64,000 nucleotides of DNA from Colwellia maritima. Lineage in GTDB: Bacteria > Pseudomonadota > Gammaproteobacteria > Enterobacterales > Alteromonadaceae. A program made the position numbers and the translations under genes. The DNA is taken from contig NZ_JAKKSL010000005.1 of NCBI RefSeq assembly GCF_022669015.1, positions 186,001-250,000 of the forward strand. Reading direction: 5' to 3'. Below are positions 20,105 through 31,656 of this stretch, in pieces; positions within the stretch are counted from its first letter, which is position 1, and each line of letters opens with the position of its first letter. The notes under the pieces are model-generated. The model was not told where the DNA came from and searched no databases. It saw only the letters and a list, made by a program, of their open reading frames with translations.

Positions 20105-20833
20105 TTGGAAGTATTAATACCGAATGAATATCCACAAGCGCTTGCTCATGGAACCATAAGAAAAGTATTTGATGATATATTTTTTGTCAGTGGCTCTATG
20201 GAAACCGTTTTAATGGAGTTAGATTGGCAGTTTAGCCGAAACATGGTAATTGTTCGTGAAGGTGAACGACTCATTATTATCAATAGCATACGTTTGAACG
20301 AAGAGGCACTGGCTGAGCTAGAGCAGCTTGGTACAGTCACCGATGTTATCCGTTTAGGGGCTTTGCATGGTCGTGATGACGCTTTTTATGTTGACCGTTA
20401 TCAGGCTCAGTATTGGGCGATGCCAGGTTTAGTCAATGACTCTACTGTTAAAGTAACTGAGTTGTCACCTGACGCTAAATTACCGATTAGTGATGCTAGT
20501 TTATTTCAATTTGAAACGACTCAAATTCCAGAAGCTATCTTATGTTTACAGCGTGAAGGTGGTGTTGCCATTGCTTGTGATGCACTACAAAACTGGTTAG
20601 CACCTGATGAGCACTTTTGTGATAGCTCGACTGAAAGAATGCAGCAAATGGGCTTTTTTACTCCTGCGAATGTAGGGCCTGTGTGGTTACAAGCTGCAGC
20701 ACCGGCAGCAGCAGACTTTATCCGCTTAAAAGCTTTGCCCTTTAAGCATGCGTTGTGCGGACATGGCGAACCATTGCGTGACACGGCTAAAGAAGATTTT
20801 CTTAAAACGTTTTCTCAATTGTTTGATATATAA
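20105..20833 (+). CDS. uncharacterised protein, possibly metallo-hydrolase fold (DUF4336-like)
   Basis: A 242-residue soluble protein. The pattern of strands near the N-terminus (NMVIVREGERLIIINSIRL), the segment LGALHGRDDAFYVDRY and the C-terminal GHGEPLRD recall metallo-beta-lactamase-like proteins of the DUF4336 kind. The canonical HxHxDH metal motif is absent, so hydrolase activity is doubtful. No signal peptide or membrane helix is seen. The start is a TTG at 20105 ten bases after the GGCT-like gene. Confidence 0.5.
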   Translation: MEVLIPNEYPQALAHGTIRKVFDDIFFVSGSMETVLMELDWQFSRNMVIVREGERLIIINSIRLNEEALAELEQLGTVTDVIRLGALHGRDDAFYVDRYQAQYWAMPGLVNDSTVKVTELSPDAKLPISDASLFQFETTQIPEAILCLQREGGVAIACDALQNWLAPDEHFCDSSTERMQQMGFFTPANVGPVWLQAAAPAAADFIRLKALPFKHALCGHGEPLRDTAKEDFLKTFSQLFDI

Positions 20834-20857
20834 GCAGATGATATTACTAAAATGTGA

Positions 20858-23800
20858 GTGAAAAATCAGGTGAAAAGCTCGTTACGATTACCCGACTATT
20901 TTATTGGCCCTGTGCTTTGGCAAACAACAGGACGAATCGTTTATCGTGCTCATAACCTTATTGATGACGTTGAATGTTCATTAGAAACTATTGATGCGCA
21001 ATATCCTGAGCGAAACTTAGTAGCAGCTCTTCGTCGTGAAGCTTTTATTACACAAGAATTAAGTGATATAGGCGGTATACGAAAAATACATAATGTACTA
21101 CCACATGGCAGTGGCAATTTAGTGTTAGTGACGGACCTCTATGATTGTACCTTGCAGCAATTCTTGGCTCAGTCTGGTGGACATGGGTTGCCATTAGCGC
21201 AGGTGTTAGAAATTAGTTTAAGCCTAATCAATACATTAGGCCGTATGCATCAACAAGATATAGTGCACAAAGCATTGTCATCGCAACACGTATTGATTAA
21301 TACGATTAATGGCGATATTGCACTTCTTTGGTTTGGCTTTTGCCTCTGAACTTGATCAAGAACTACAATCAACGCAACTACCTAAACAATCAGAAGAAAC
21401 ATTGCCTTATATGTCGCCTGAACAAACTGGGCGCATGAACCGTGATGTAGATTACCGTTCAGATTATTACTCTCTTGGTATACTGATGTTTGAGCTATTA
21501 ACGGGCCAACGTCCTTTTGAGGCTAAGGATGCACTGGATTGGGTTTATACCCATATTTGTCGTTTACCCCCATCACCCAATACGTTAGTACCTCAACTTC
21601 CCGAGGTTATTTCAAATATTGTACTTAAGTTGTTGGCTAAATGCCCAGAAGAAAGGTATCAAAATAGTGAAAGCTTAAAATATGATCTAACTCATTGTGC
21701 AGATTATTTAGCGTTGGGGAAAACTATTGAATCCTTTGTTTTGGGAGAGCAGGGCGTTGTACAAAAGTTTTTGGTGCCCCAAAAGCTTTATGGTCGTGAG
21801 AAAGAACTACAACATCTCGTTAATCTATTTGAGCAAGCGGTTAATGGCCAAACACGATTTTGTTTGGTACATGGTTATTCCGGTGTTGGTAAATCTGTAT
21901 TAGTTAATGAAATAGATCGTTTTCAAGTGCGTGAACGAGGCTTTTTGGTACAAAGTAAATTTGATCAATTTCAACAAGGAGAAGCCTATTCAGCCCTTGC
22001 TGCAACCTACAGTGCTTTAGTACAACAACTATTACAGCTGCCAGAACAACAACTTGAACAATGGCGTTGGAATTTGCAAACGGCACTATCACCTAATGCA
22101 AGTTTGGTTTTAGAGCGGTACCTGAACTTGAATTAATTATTGGCAAACAACCACCTGTACCTCAACTACCACCTGCAGAAGCGCGCAATCGTCAGCATTT
22201 AGTGTTGGCAGCATTTTTACAGGTATTGGGCGGCGAGGGGCATCCAGTGGTATTGTTTCTTGATGATTTACACTGGAGTGACGCGCCTACGTTAGAGTTG
22301 TTACGACGTATCGTGACTTCAAGAGAACAAACTCATTTGTTATTAATTGCGGCTTACCGTAGTAATGAAGTAGTTCCTGGGCATCCACTTTCCACTTTGT
22401 TAGAGACCTTGAAAAATCAATATAATATTGATTACTTACCTGTAGAGCCCTTGGATAAAGAAGCTGTTTCTGGTGGTGGCTGATAGTTTATGCTGTGATA
22501 AAGATGAACCTTATGCACTGACCGAATTACTATACAATAAAGCTAAGGGTAACCCTTTTTTCACCAATGAACTTTTACGCTATCTTCATAAGCAAGGCGC
22601 AATCAGTGCAAATACAAAGAGTGGTTACTGGCATTGGAATATTGACAGGGTAAACTGGGCCGATGTTAGTGACGATTCCGTTAGTTTTATGTTGGATAAT
22701 TTGCGGGAATTGTCAAAGGAAACCCAACAAGTATTACAATTAGCTGCCTGTATTGGTGCATGTTTCGATTTGGAAACATTGGCCGCGATTTATCAGCATT
22801 CTGTTGCGGATACTGCTGCGGCGTTATTACCGGCACTCAAGCAATACACAATACAACCCCTGCACAGTGATTATCGTTTAGTCAGTGGCTATAAAGATGC
22901 GTTAGATTTTGAACTGAGCTATCGTTTTCAACACGATAAAGTACAACAAGCCGCTTATCAGCTAATTGATGTTAAGCAATTACCCCAAGTACACTTGTCG
23001 ATAGGTCGATTACTGCTTTTACAAATAGATGGTGATGTTCCCAGTGAATGCCTTAGTGATATTGTAGGCCACCTTAATCAAGGTATTGAGTTCATTGACT
23101 CTCCCAAGGAGAGATTGGACTTGGCTGAACTTAACCTTAGGGCAGGTCAACGAGCTAAAAATGCGACTGCTTATAAAGCGGCGCTTACTTATTTATTGCT
23201 AGTTGAGCAATTACTGCCTGAAAATCCGTGGAAAGAAACCCCCGAATTAATGAAAACACTGGCTAGTGAAATTCAGCAGTGTTATTACCTTACGGGTTTC
23301 ATTGAAAAAGCAGAAAGCGGATTGAGTTACTACTTTTGCACGCTGACTCAAATGTGCAACGCAGTGATATTTTAGCTACTCGCACACGTCAATATGCAAC
23401 ATTAGGACGGATGGACGAGTCTATTGTGGCGGCTATTCAAGGTTTAGCCCTGTTAAATATAGAGTTTACTGACCAACCAACACTGGCTGATATTGATGCA
23501 GAGCGAAAACTTGTTGAGGAAAACCTTGCAGGCAGAAGCATTGCTTCGTTAGTTGATGAACCAACGGTGCAAGACCCCGCTATTTTGATTGCCATGCGAT
23601 TGTTGATGGAGATTTTTCCTGCTGCTTTTCTCTCTGGGGTTGGTAATTTGTTTCCTTATCTGGTGATTAAGTCTGTTAATTTGTCATTACGCCATGGAAA
23701 TTGTCCTGAATCAGCGTTTAATTATGCCGCTTATGGCATGTTGTTGTGCGGTGAACTGGATGAACCTGCGTTAGGTTATCAATACGGTAAAGTGGGTTTA

Positions 23801-25975
23801 GCAATTAATGAGCGCCTTGACGATTTGACACTGCGTTCACGTGTTATTTATGTTTATGCTATGTTCGTTCATCATTGGAGTAACCATTGGACGACACTCA
23901 CACCCTTATTTCTTAAAGGGATTGAAGCCGGATATCAATCAGGTGATTTGCTTTATTTAGCCTATAGTGCACAAGACTGTGTGATATGGGATCCTACGTT
24001 AGACATAGAAACCGCAGAACGTCTCCATAGTGAAAATATGGAAATTGTTCGTGAGTGTGCCTATCAAGACTCGTTAGACTCAGGCACGCTGTTTTTACAG
24101 TTACAACGTAATTTATTAGGAAAAACTCATGCTGAAACTAGTTTGAGTGATAGTCAGTTTGATTCGCAGAAATGCTTTGATGGCATGCAGCAACGTCAGT
24201 TTATGACAGGCATAGCTAATCATAATATTTATAATGCAGAGGCTTGTTTTTTGTATGGTGATTATGATCGAGCGTTGCAGTTTATTCATGCACAAGATCC
24301 ACTGATTAAATCTGCCATGTCCTTGCCACAGTTGACACGTTATTACCTTGTAGCCAACTTGACGTTAACACATCATTATCCTGACATGAGCCTTGATGAG
24401 CAGCCTCGCGTATTGGCCCGTTTGTATCGTGACCTTGCTCGTATGACACGTTGGGCTGATAATTGTGAAGATAATTTCCGTCACTTACAGTACCTTATGA
24501 CTGCTGAATTGGAACGTATTAAAGGGCATTTTGATCTTGCATTACAACATTATAATGCCGCCATCGAAGCAGCGAAAAAGAGCGGGTTTTTGCATGACGA
24601 AGCTACTGCTTGTGAACGTGCGGCATGCCATCTTCTCGCACAAGGGCAGAAAAAATCAGCAGAAGGATATTTACGTGCCGCTCATCGCATTTATGAGCGT
24701 TGGGGAGCAAAAGCCAAGGTTAAGTGGTTACTTAAAGAATACCCTATATTGCAAGAATTAACAGGACAAGCTTTTCATTCTACTAAAGAAACGGATATCT
24801 CTAATTTAGATCTCGCATCCGTGATGAAAGCCTCTCGAGAAATTTCAGGTGAAATAGTATTAGATCGTTTATTGCAAAAAACCATGTCTATTTTACTTGA
24901 AAACTCAAGTGCACAGTGGGGGTGTTTAGTGGTAAGGCGTGAAGATAACTTTATTGTTGAGGCCGTTAAGTTACCTGAAACCGGCTTGCCAACAGTCGAT
25001 GTGCCTGAACATATGTACTTGCCAACAAGTAACGGTAGTAGGCTCCCTTTGCCCATTGCTTTGATCAACAAAATTTTCTTTTCAGGTGAGGCATTAGTAC
25101 TGCACGAAGCCGCGCTTGAGGGAGAATTTAGTCGCGACCCTTATATTATTGCACAGCGTGCACGATCCGTTTTATGTGTACCAATCAAGCGAGAACGATT
25201 TGAAGGTGTGTTGTATCTGGAAAATAATTTAACCAGTGGCGTATTTACTGAAGATCGAGTAGAGATCATTCGTTTGTTGGCGGCTCAGGCTTCAGTCGCA
25301 ATAGAGAACGCGCGTCTTTACGAGCAAGTACAAGAATATTCTCATACATTGGAAGCGAAAGTAGCGAAACGTACTGCACGATTAGAAGAGCTGAATGAAG
25401 AATTGCAAAATTTAGCAGATCGAGATGGCTTAACTGATGTAGCCAATCGTCGTCGTGGTGACGCTTACTTGCAAGAAGTATGGTTACGTTTACGCCGAGA
25501 AGAGCAACCATTGACTGTGATCATGTTAGATGTTGATTACTTTAAGGCCTATAACGATAATTATGGTCATCAGGCGGGTGATGATTGCTTAATCAAGGTT
25601 GCTGCAATAGTGCAAAGTCAGCTAAATAGAGTGGGTGATTTAATTGCGCGTTATGGTGGAGAAGAGTTCATCTTAATTTTGCCAAATACAGACTGTCATG
25701 GTGCTGAGCGGTTAGGTGAAGGCGTGTGTTCTGCCGTAGCCTCACTTGCTATTGAGCATAAATTTTCATCGGCATCAGATGTTGTCACTATCAGTGCCGG
25801 CAGTGCCACGGTTGTGCCTGTTCAGAATACAACGGTTACTATTGAGCAATTGGTACGTCAAGCTGATATAGCCTTATATAAAGCGAAACAACAAGGGCGT
25901 AATCAAGTACAGGTGACAACTGAGGCGGTATTTGCAGATAACGAAATGAAAAGTAAAGTGAGTAGCCCTCGTTAA
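20858..25975 (+). CDS. pseudokinase-AAA ATPase-GAF-GGDEF signalling protein (four frameshifts)
   Basis: About 1,700 residues when joined. In order: a Ser/Thr-kinase-like domain (about 10-285), an AAA/STAND-type ATPase (Walker A GYSGVGKS near 337, Walker B LFLDDLHW near 465), a helical TPR-like region (about 700-1290), a GAF domain (about 1335-1484), a short coiled coil, and a diguanylate cyclase domain with GGEEF near 1600 and an intact RVGD inhibitory site five residues before it. The kinase domain lacks the Lys (CSLE), the HRD Asp (VHKALSSQ) and the DFG Asp (WFGFA), although YMSPEQTGRMNR and the C-lobe are kept. Frameshifts lie near 21338, 22110-22120, 22465-22480 and 23328-23338. Predicted role: c-di-GMP synthesis under control of a sensory pseudokinase/ATPase module. 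Start is GTG 20858. Confidence 0.85.
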
Positions 25976-26183
25976 CCTGAACTCGGTTTAAGAGATAGCT
26001 AACAAATTGAAATATCGATAAAATTTTTTATAATATATCTCTAGCTTGATAGTTTTTCTACTTTAGTCTGCCAAATAAGCAAGGCAAATTTCGCGTCAAT
26101 AGCCGGTCTATTGCAAGTAAATTTAACGCAGAAGTAAGGAAAAATAGCTACTAGAGAAGCATTTGTTAAGCCGAGCTCAGGTT
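25974..26183 (+). mobile_element. MITE-like element, copy 2
   Basis: A 210-bp element with inverted ends AACCTGAACTCGGTTTAA and TTAAGCCGAGCTCAGGTT. It has no ORF. Its sequence is the reverse complement of copy 1. The central CAATAG-CCGGT-CTATTG forms a small stem-loop. Its first two bases complete the TAA stop of the large signalling gene. Confidence 0.85.
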
Positions 26184-26214
26184 AGTTAATTATTTGTTAG
26201 CGTGATCCCGTTGG

Positions 26215-26251
26215 TAAATGGATGCTCTGTTAAAGCACCCATTTATTTTTT
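26215..26251 (+). terminator. rho-independent terminator
   Basis: The stem TAAATGG-TGCT pairs with AGCA-CCATTTA (one mismatch pair inside), with a 7-base loop and a run of T after it. It faces + and probably belongs to the upstream signalling gene, from which MITE copy 2 now separates it. Confidence 0.65.
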
Positions 26252-26284
26252 TACTATCTTTATTTTTGTGATAGGTTAAGTTTC

Positions 26285-29200
26285 TTAGGTATTTGTGTTT
26301 TTAGGAAAGCTTTTATCATAAGGAACAGAAAGTTTTGGAACGCTTTTACGTGCTTTCTCTTCATTTAAAACGCCTTCTGTCGTAGGTGCTTTAGCAATAC
26401 GATCCCCCAGTCCCCATGTGCTAGGGGCAATACCATACCAATCTAATAAAGTCGCAGCAAAAGACGTTGAGTCAAATCCTTGGCCGTTACTCGATCTCAT
26501 TACTGTGTTGGGTTTGACCCATGGTGATGCAAATATTGCCGGTACACGGGGGCCTTTTATATCGAACTTAAAACCATCGCTGCTATCGTTTGGCCAAGGT
26601 TTATTGGCATAAGGCGGTGGCACATGATCGAACAGGCCACCATTTTTATCGAAAGTTACCACAAGTAATGTTTTTGACCAAATGTCTGGATTACTGCTTA
26701 ACGCTTCATAAATATCATTAAGGGCACGTTCAGCAGGTACTACGGAAGCGATACCAGAGGATGATGATCCCGGGTGATAAGAAGTGCAGCTTTCTCCTAC
26801 CCAAGCGGGTTCAATATAACTAAAACGGGGCAGTTTGTTATATTTTATATCATCATAGAATTGTTCCATTGGTGATATCCACTGTGAGTTTGGTAGGTTA
26901 TTAGTCTCTTTTTCTTGCAGTACCGCTTTAGCCCATGCTGCATCTACCGCTTGAATTTGGCCTTTTAAATAGAGTTGGTAAGTAAAAACAGCCTTATCCC
27001 AAATAACATTATAATAAATCTTCCAATCTTCATGTCCGTGGTTCCATAGTGTTTTCCAGAAAGACTGACGATGGGCTTGATCAGGCCAATCTTGATAAGC
27101 CTTTCCTCCTTCCCATGTACCTAGTCGATCATAAGCAGAGCCGCTAACCGAAAAGCCTCGATTAACATCAGTGCCACCAGGCAATGAACTGAACCAATCG
27201 TCACTTACGGCAAAGTTTTTCGCGAGGCCATTTAATACGGGGAGCTGTTCAGGACTGAAACTCGTCATTACGGATGCGCTATTTTGGTTCCAAGCGAAGC
27301 CGTCCATAGTAGGTTGGGTGTGATCGGCATAACCGTTATAGCCATGAAACATTTGCATCAATCCGTCACTATTGTCGTGCCACGGATCTTGTGCAGGACC
27401 ACCCAAGCACATAATCATTACTGAGTTTTCCTTGCTGATATTGGCTAACAAAGGCTTGTTTACCGTTAGGTAAGGTATTGTTCATTGATGTATCTAAGCC
27501 GCGAAAACCATCATCAGCTTTACCAACCCAGTGTAGCCCGTCTTCTTTTCCTTTTTCATACAACCAACCAAGCACATTATCGAAAGAGCGGCTTTCTACC
27601 ATGTAATACACAACATGTTCGATTTTATCGCGCATAAATTCGATAGTGCCAGGTGTTTTTTGTGCTGCTTGGTCATTTGGTTGACTTGGAATAACGCCGA
27701 ATAAACTGGTGTGTTGTTCAAAGTTTTTAGGAAGTATTGAAGTTTTCACGGCTTGACTGCCGAGAGGGTCAGTTTGACTAGCATCAAATAACCATAACTG
27801 GCAACCTGCTGCAATATTGTTAGGTTTCCACGTTACAATATGCTCACCTAATACTGCCATTGCGTCTGTTTCGTCTATATGAGTCCAGTTACCTTCTTGA
27901 ATTGTGGGTAAGGCAAGGGGTGGGGTTGATTGCGGATCAAAACTCCATACTCGGTAATTAGCACCTTTTCGGTCTAATACATAATTACCCATGGGGTATA
28001 ATTCTCTATCTGCGCTTATATCACGGAAACCACCTGTTTGAAATTCGCCGGCAGACAAACAATCATCTTCGGCCAAGGGATCAAAGCTCCATAACTGATA
28101 ACTTCGTCTTCCTTCTGCAGGAATTATACTAAGCACATAGCCAGGGAAACCGAGTAATTCAATTTGAGCATAGCTTGCGCCATAATTGGGTCTATAATTA
28201 CTAAAAAACTTATCCTTAGGCCATTTTCCGTATGCCACGACTTTTTCGGCAAGTGGATTACTGCTATTTCGGTCATATTTTAATACGCGGTAATCGATAA
28301 CCTCATCGTCTGAGGTGGCGGGCTTCCAGTCGATGAGGTAACCGCCTACTTGCATTAATTGGTGTGTTTTATCAAAAGTGGCTTGTTTAGCCATTGCGAC
28401 TTCAGAGAAAATGTTTTTGGCTGTGATATCTATAGCGTAGGTTGCATAGTTATCAGCTGTGCTATTGCGTTGTATAGCAAATGTGTTGGCTGCGGTTTGT
28501 TCAGGAGTGGGAGTAAAGTTGTTATTATCTAAGTTAAAAGCTTGATTTTGTTCTTTCATAATAGCTAACAAGTCGTCAATTTTATCGGTTTTGACCTTGT
28601 TAGTTTTTGGATCCCGCCCCAACGGTTTTCCATCATTGTCAGGGTTTTGTAGGGATCATCACCCGGATTCTCAGACATATGTGCTTGCCAACCTGCCGCA
28701 ATTAAATCCTGACACATCACTTCAATAGGAGCAGGGTATTCTCCGTTAGGTTTGTTCGCATCTTTTAATGGAATATCAGTATCGTACAGATATTCACTTG
28801 GGTGATTAGCACATAAAACCCAAGTACAGGGCGCACTACCAGTAACTTTGCTATCTAAGACCGCTAATTTAATGATGTCGAGTGTTTGCGGTGTTGTTTT
28901 CAGTGAAAAGGCTTGTTGTAGCCATTCATGCACAGGGCCACCGTAGGCAACAACAGGTTGCGTTAGTTCGTTATTAGTGGCTTCTAGTGGGCGTAGAAAA
29001 TTGTTTAATTGCGCTTTAACATAAGGAATAAAATCTTGATTATAGTCGGTGAGTTCTTTACCTGCGCCACCTGGAGCCGCGATTGGCGCTACATCAATAA
29101 TACGTTCAACTGGCGTATTATTTACCCCATTGAAACTATTTTGTGCTAATAAACATTCCCATCGTCGATTGGTGGGGGAATATAGGTAATCTTTGTAGGT

Positions 29201-29629
29201 AAAGGTTTCTAATGGCGGAAAGTGGAGTAATTGGATAGATTTTATATTGGCCATTGCTAGGCCAAACGGCAGTAAAAATTCCCAGTCTTTTCGTACAGAA
29301 TAGGGCACATTTTCGTAATAACTTGCTATGGCCTGTTTACCCGCGTCAATGTATTTAGGCACTAATTCTTGGTAAGGCGTTACATCCTTGTTAGGACTGG
29401 TTATCTTGAGTCTGTATTCGCCATTACCATTGCGGTACGCTTGAGCCCACGAGCCGAAAAACATATCTCTTTGTAGGGTTTGACTAAAAACAAAGGTGAT
29501 TGCGTCTATTAAACTTGGTCCGTTCTCTCCAAATTGAAATAAGCCCGCTATCTCTTGTTCGTACCCTAGGCCAATATCTACACTTGTGTGCTTGGTGTTT
29601 ATGTTATTGTCTTTCAATGTAATCCCCAT
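26285..29629 (-). CDS. phospholipase C/AcpA-like phosphoesterase with large N-terminal domains (two frameshifts)
   Basis: About 1,115 residues when joined. The C-terminal half is a PF04185-type phosphoesterase. IEHVVYYMVESRSFDNVLGW is the opening motif, GGTDVNRGFSVSGSA the probable nucleophile region with its Thr, and TFDKNGGLFDHVPPP the second metal motif. The family consensus there is DEHGG, so Glu is Lys and His is Asn; in the first motif ENRSF is ESRSF. Before it lie repeated blocks with a WSFDP motif (about residues 400-650), and an unrecognised N-terminal domain (1-340). No signal peptide is seen. Frameshifts lie near the C-run at 28617-28620 and near 27394-27410. The substrate is unknown. 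Confidence 0.75.
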
Positions 29630-29798
29630 TTATATCTATTAAATAGCGTCTATAAAGATAACTCATGAGCCACTATATAATAGTGGCATAAATATAGGAA
29701 GATTAAGATGAAGGTAGGGTAGTACGATGAATTATTTAGTTTTATTAAAGGTTATTTTTTTGGTAGGTTTTTAACATTATTTTTTATTATTATAATAA

Positions 29799-30095
29799 CT
29801 ATTGTTTAACTTTGGAGTTTAACTCATTGAATTTAGCAAGTTGCTCTTCTGTTGCCGGGAGTTGGTGTTTTTCTTTCCATTCGCTATAAGGCATGCCATA
29901 AACTTGTTCGCGAGCGCTATCAATATCTACGGTTACACCGAGTTTTTCAGCTTCAGCCACGGTCCATTTACTAAAACAATTACGGCAAAATCCTGCTAAA
30001 TTCATGAGTTCTATATTTTGTACGTCTTTTCGGTTGTCTAAATGCGCGAGTAAACGTCTAAATACAGCGGCTTGAATTTCAATTTCTTTGTTCAT
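29799..30095 (-). CDS. DUF1244 family protein
   Basis: A 98-residue protein of the DUF1244 family, whose function is not established. The motif NLAGFCRNCFSKW holds a CxxC pair, and MPYSEWKEKHQ closes the conserved core. It follows csiV on the same strand after 18 bases and may be cotranscribed with it. The start ATG is preceded by a GAGGACC stretch on its strand. Confidence 0.85.
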   Translation of the reverse strand: MNKEIEIQAAVFRRLLAHLDNRKDVQNIELMNLAGFCRNCFSKWTVAEAEKLGVTVDIDSAREQVYGMPYSEWKEKHQLPATEEQLAKFNELNSKVKQ

Positions 30096-30113
30096 GGTGG
30101 TCCTCGTTAATTT

Positions 30114-31577
30114 TTATCTAATTGCTTGGCTTACGCGTTCACCTTCAGGTTGAGTAGGATCAAAGCGTCTTATTTGTATAACCATACCAATGTAGGGATG
30201 ATCAAAATAATGAATCTCACCTGTAATTACCCGTCGGTTTTGACTAAAGTTAATGAGCTTAACCTCATCAGAAATGCCATTGTCAGAGATGGTTTCAATG
30301 GGGTCTTGATTATACAAATTGAAATCAGCTGTGATATAAAGGTAATGATCTAAATGTATTTTTAAAAAACCGTCTAAAAACCATGGTTGCAGTAGAGAGT
30401 CAGGTGATTTTTTCCTAGTAATTGGCAAAATACCATGAGGTATTTCACCGTTTATATCGATGTTGTTAGTTAGGTTGCTTTCACTTTGCGTTATTTGAGT
30501 TAACAGCGTATCAAGGTTTTGTTTATCAATTTGATTTACAATATTATTAATTATCTCGTTATCTATTGCGTCATTTGAGGTGCTTTGTTCTAAAGCGTCA
30601 AGGCGAGAAAATAGTTGTGTTTGAGTTAACACTTGTGGCTTTTGTGCTTGATCTATTTTGAATTCATTATCAACACTCGTTTGATTTTGGGATAATTTTT
30701 CAAGTAAGTTTTTTTCTATCGCGTTAGCTTCTTCAACTTCAGCTTGATAGGTAGTAAGTGCTTTTTGGTATTGATATTCAATATGATCGCCGGCAAACAG
30801 TTTAAGTGGAATGGCATCTTTTTCTGTGATACCCACTTGTCGCCACCAAAATGTAGTAAAGGTTGGAATTCTTTACTCCAGCGTAACCCTTGATAGATAT
30901 CTTTTAATAATAAAGACTCATCAGCAATTAAATAAGGGTTGTCACTATCATGTAACCCCATGGCATTCAATTTACTTGGTAAAGCATCAACCCCAAATGA
31001 GTCGATATTGAAATGCTCAAGTTGTTCTTTATCAAGAATGTCTGCCATTTCTGTTTGCGTAATAATACAAAGCGATTTAGTTGAGAAAATTGCTTTAGCT
31101 AAATCCTCTTTCTGTAAGTCTAAAACGATAGGGGTTGTGTTTGATTGTTCATTTATTTGATCGTTTATTTGTGATCTTGTTTGGTTTAATTCAGTTTCTA
31201 TCAATTTAAATTGGCTATCAACTTGCACTTGATCTAGATTTTGAAGTAGCTCAGCTAAGAATTGGAATTGCTGTGGTTTTGATTCACCGCACTGGGGCAT
31301 CAATTGTTTTATGTTCGTTAAATCTGGTTGTAGATATGAGCCTAGAAGATCAAAAGAGTGCTTATACTTAGGCAATTTTGAGGCATTAATACCTTTAGGA
31401 AATTTTTCTTTTAAGTTAGCTTTATCACCTAATTTGCCGGAATAATATCACCTCAATTTCAAACCATCGGTCAGTGTCCGCATCTTTTTGATTTTGGGCC
31501 CAAACGTCAGTATTCATAGTAAGCTGAGAAAGGCTTAGCGTAAGCAGTGAATAGAAGAAAGCTGAATTTAATTTCAT
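30114..31577 (-). CDS. csiV: CsiV family periplasmic protein (two frameshifts)
   Basis: CsiV was described in Vibrio as a peptidoglycan-associated periplasmic protein, and the gene sits next to mfd there as here. The N-terminus MKLNSAFFYSLLTLSLSQLT is a Sec signal peptide, followed by DTDRWFEIEVILFRQ, the usual start of the family. The frame shifts near 31432-31436 and at a CCC near 30832-30834. The C-terminus has HLDHYLYITADFNLY and RRVITGEIHYFDHPYIGMVI, the most conserved block. The joined length is about 488 residues, longer than I expect, because of a Gln/Asn-rich middle. Confidence 0.8.
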
Positions 31578-31611
31578 TAATAGTCCGCGTTTGATATCTG
31601 ATATTAGTTTT

Positions 31612-31656
31612 ATGTTAGTTATGTTAGTTATGTTAGTTATGTTAGTTATGTTAGTT
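31612..31656 (+). repeat. 9-bp tandem repeat at the mfd stop
   Basis: Five perfect units of ATGTTAGTT lie between csiV and mfd. The last two bases of the array form part of the mfd TAA stop on the minus strand. Confidence 0.95.

Noticed and set aside
30126..31160. Several + strand ORFs of 65-75 codons opposite csiV
   Set aside because: All are antisense to csiV, with no start signals or family likeness.
31612..31656. Tandem array considered as a CRISPR remnant
   Set aside because: The 9-bp units are contiguous with no spacers, and no cas genes are present.
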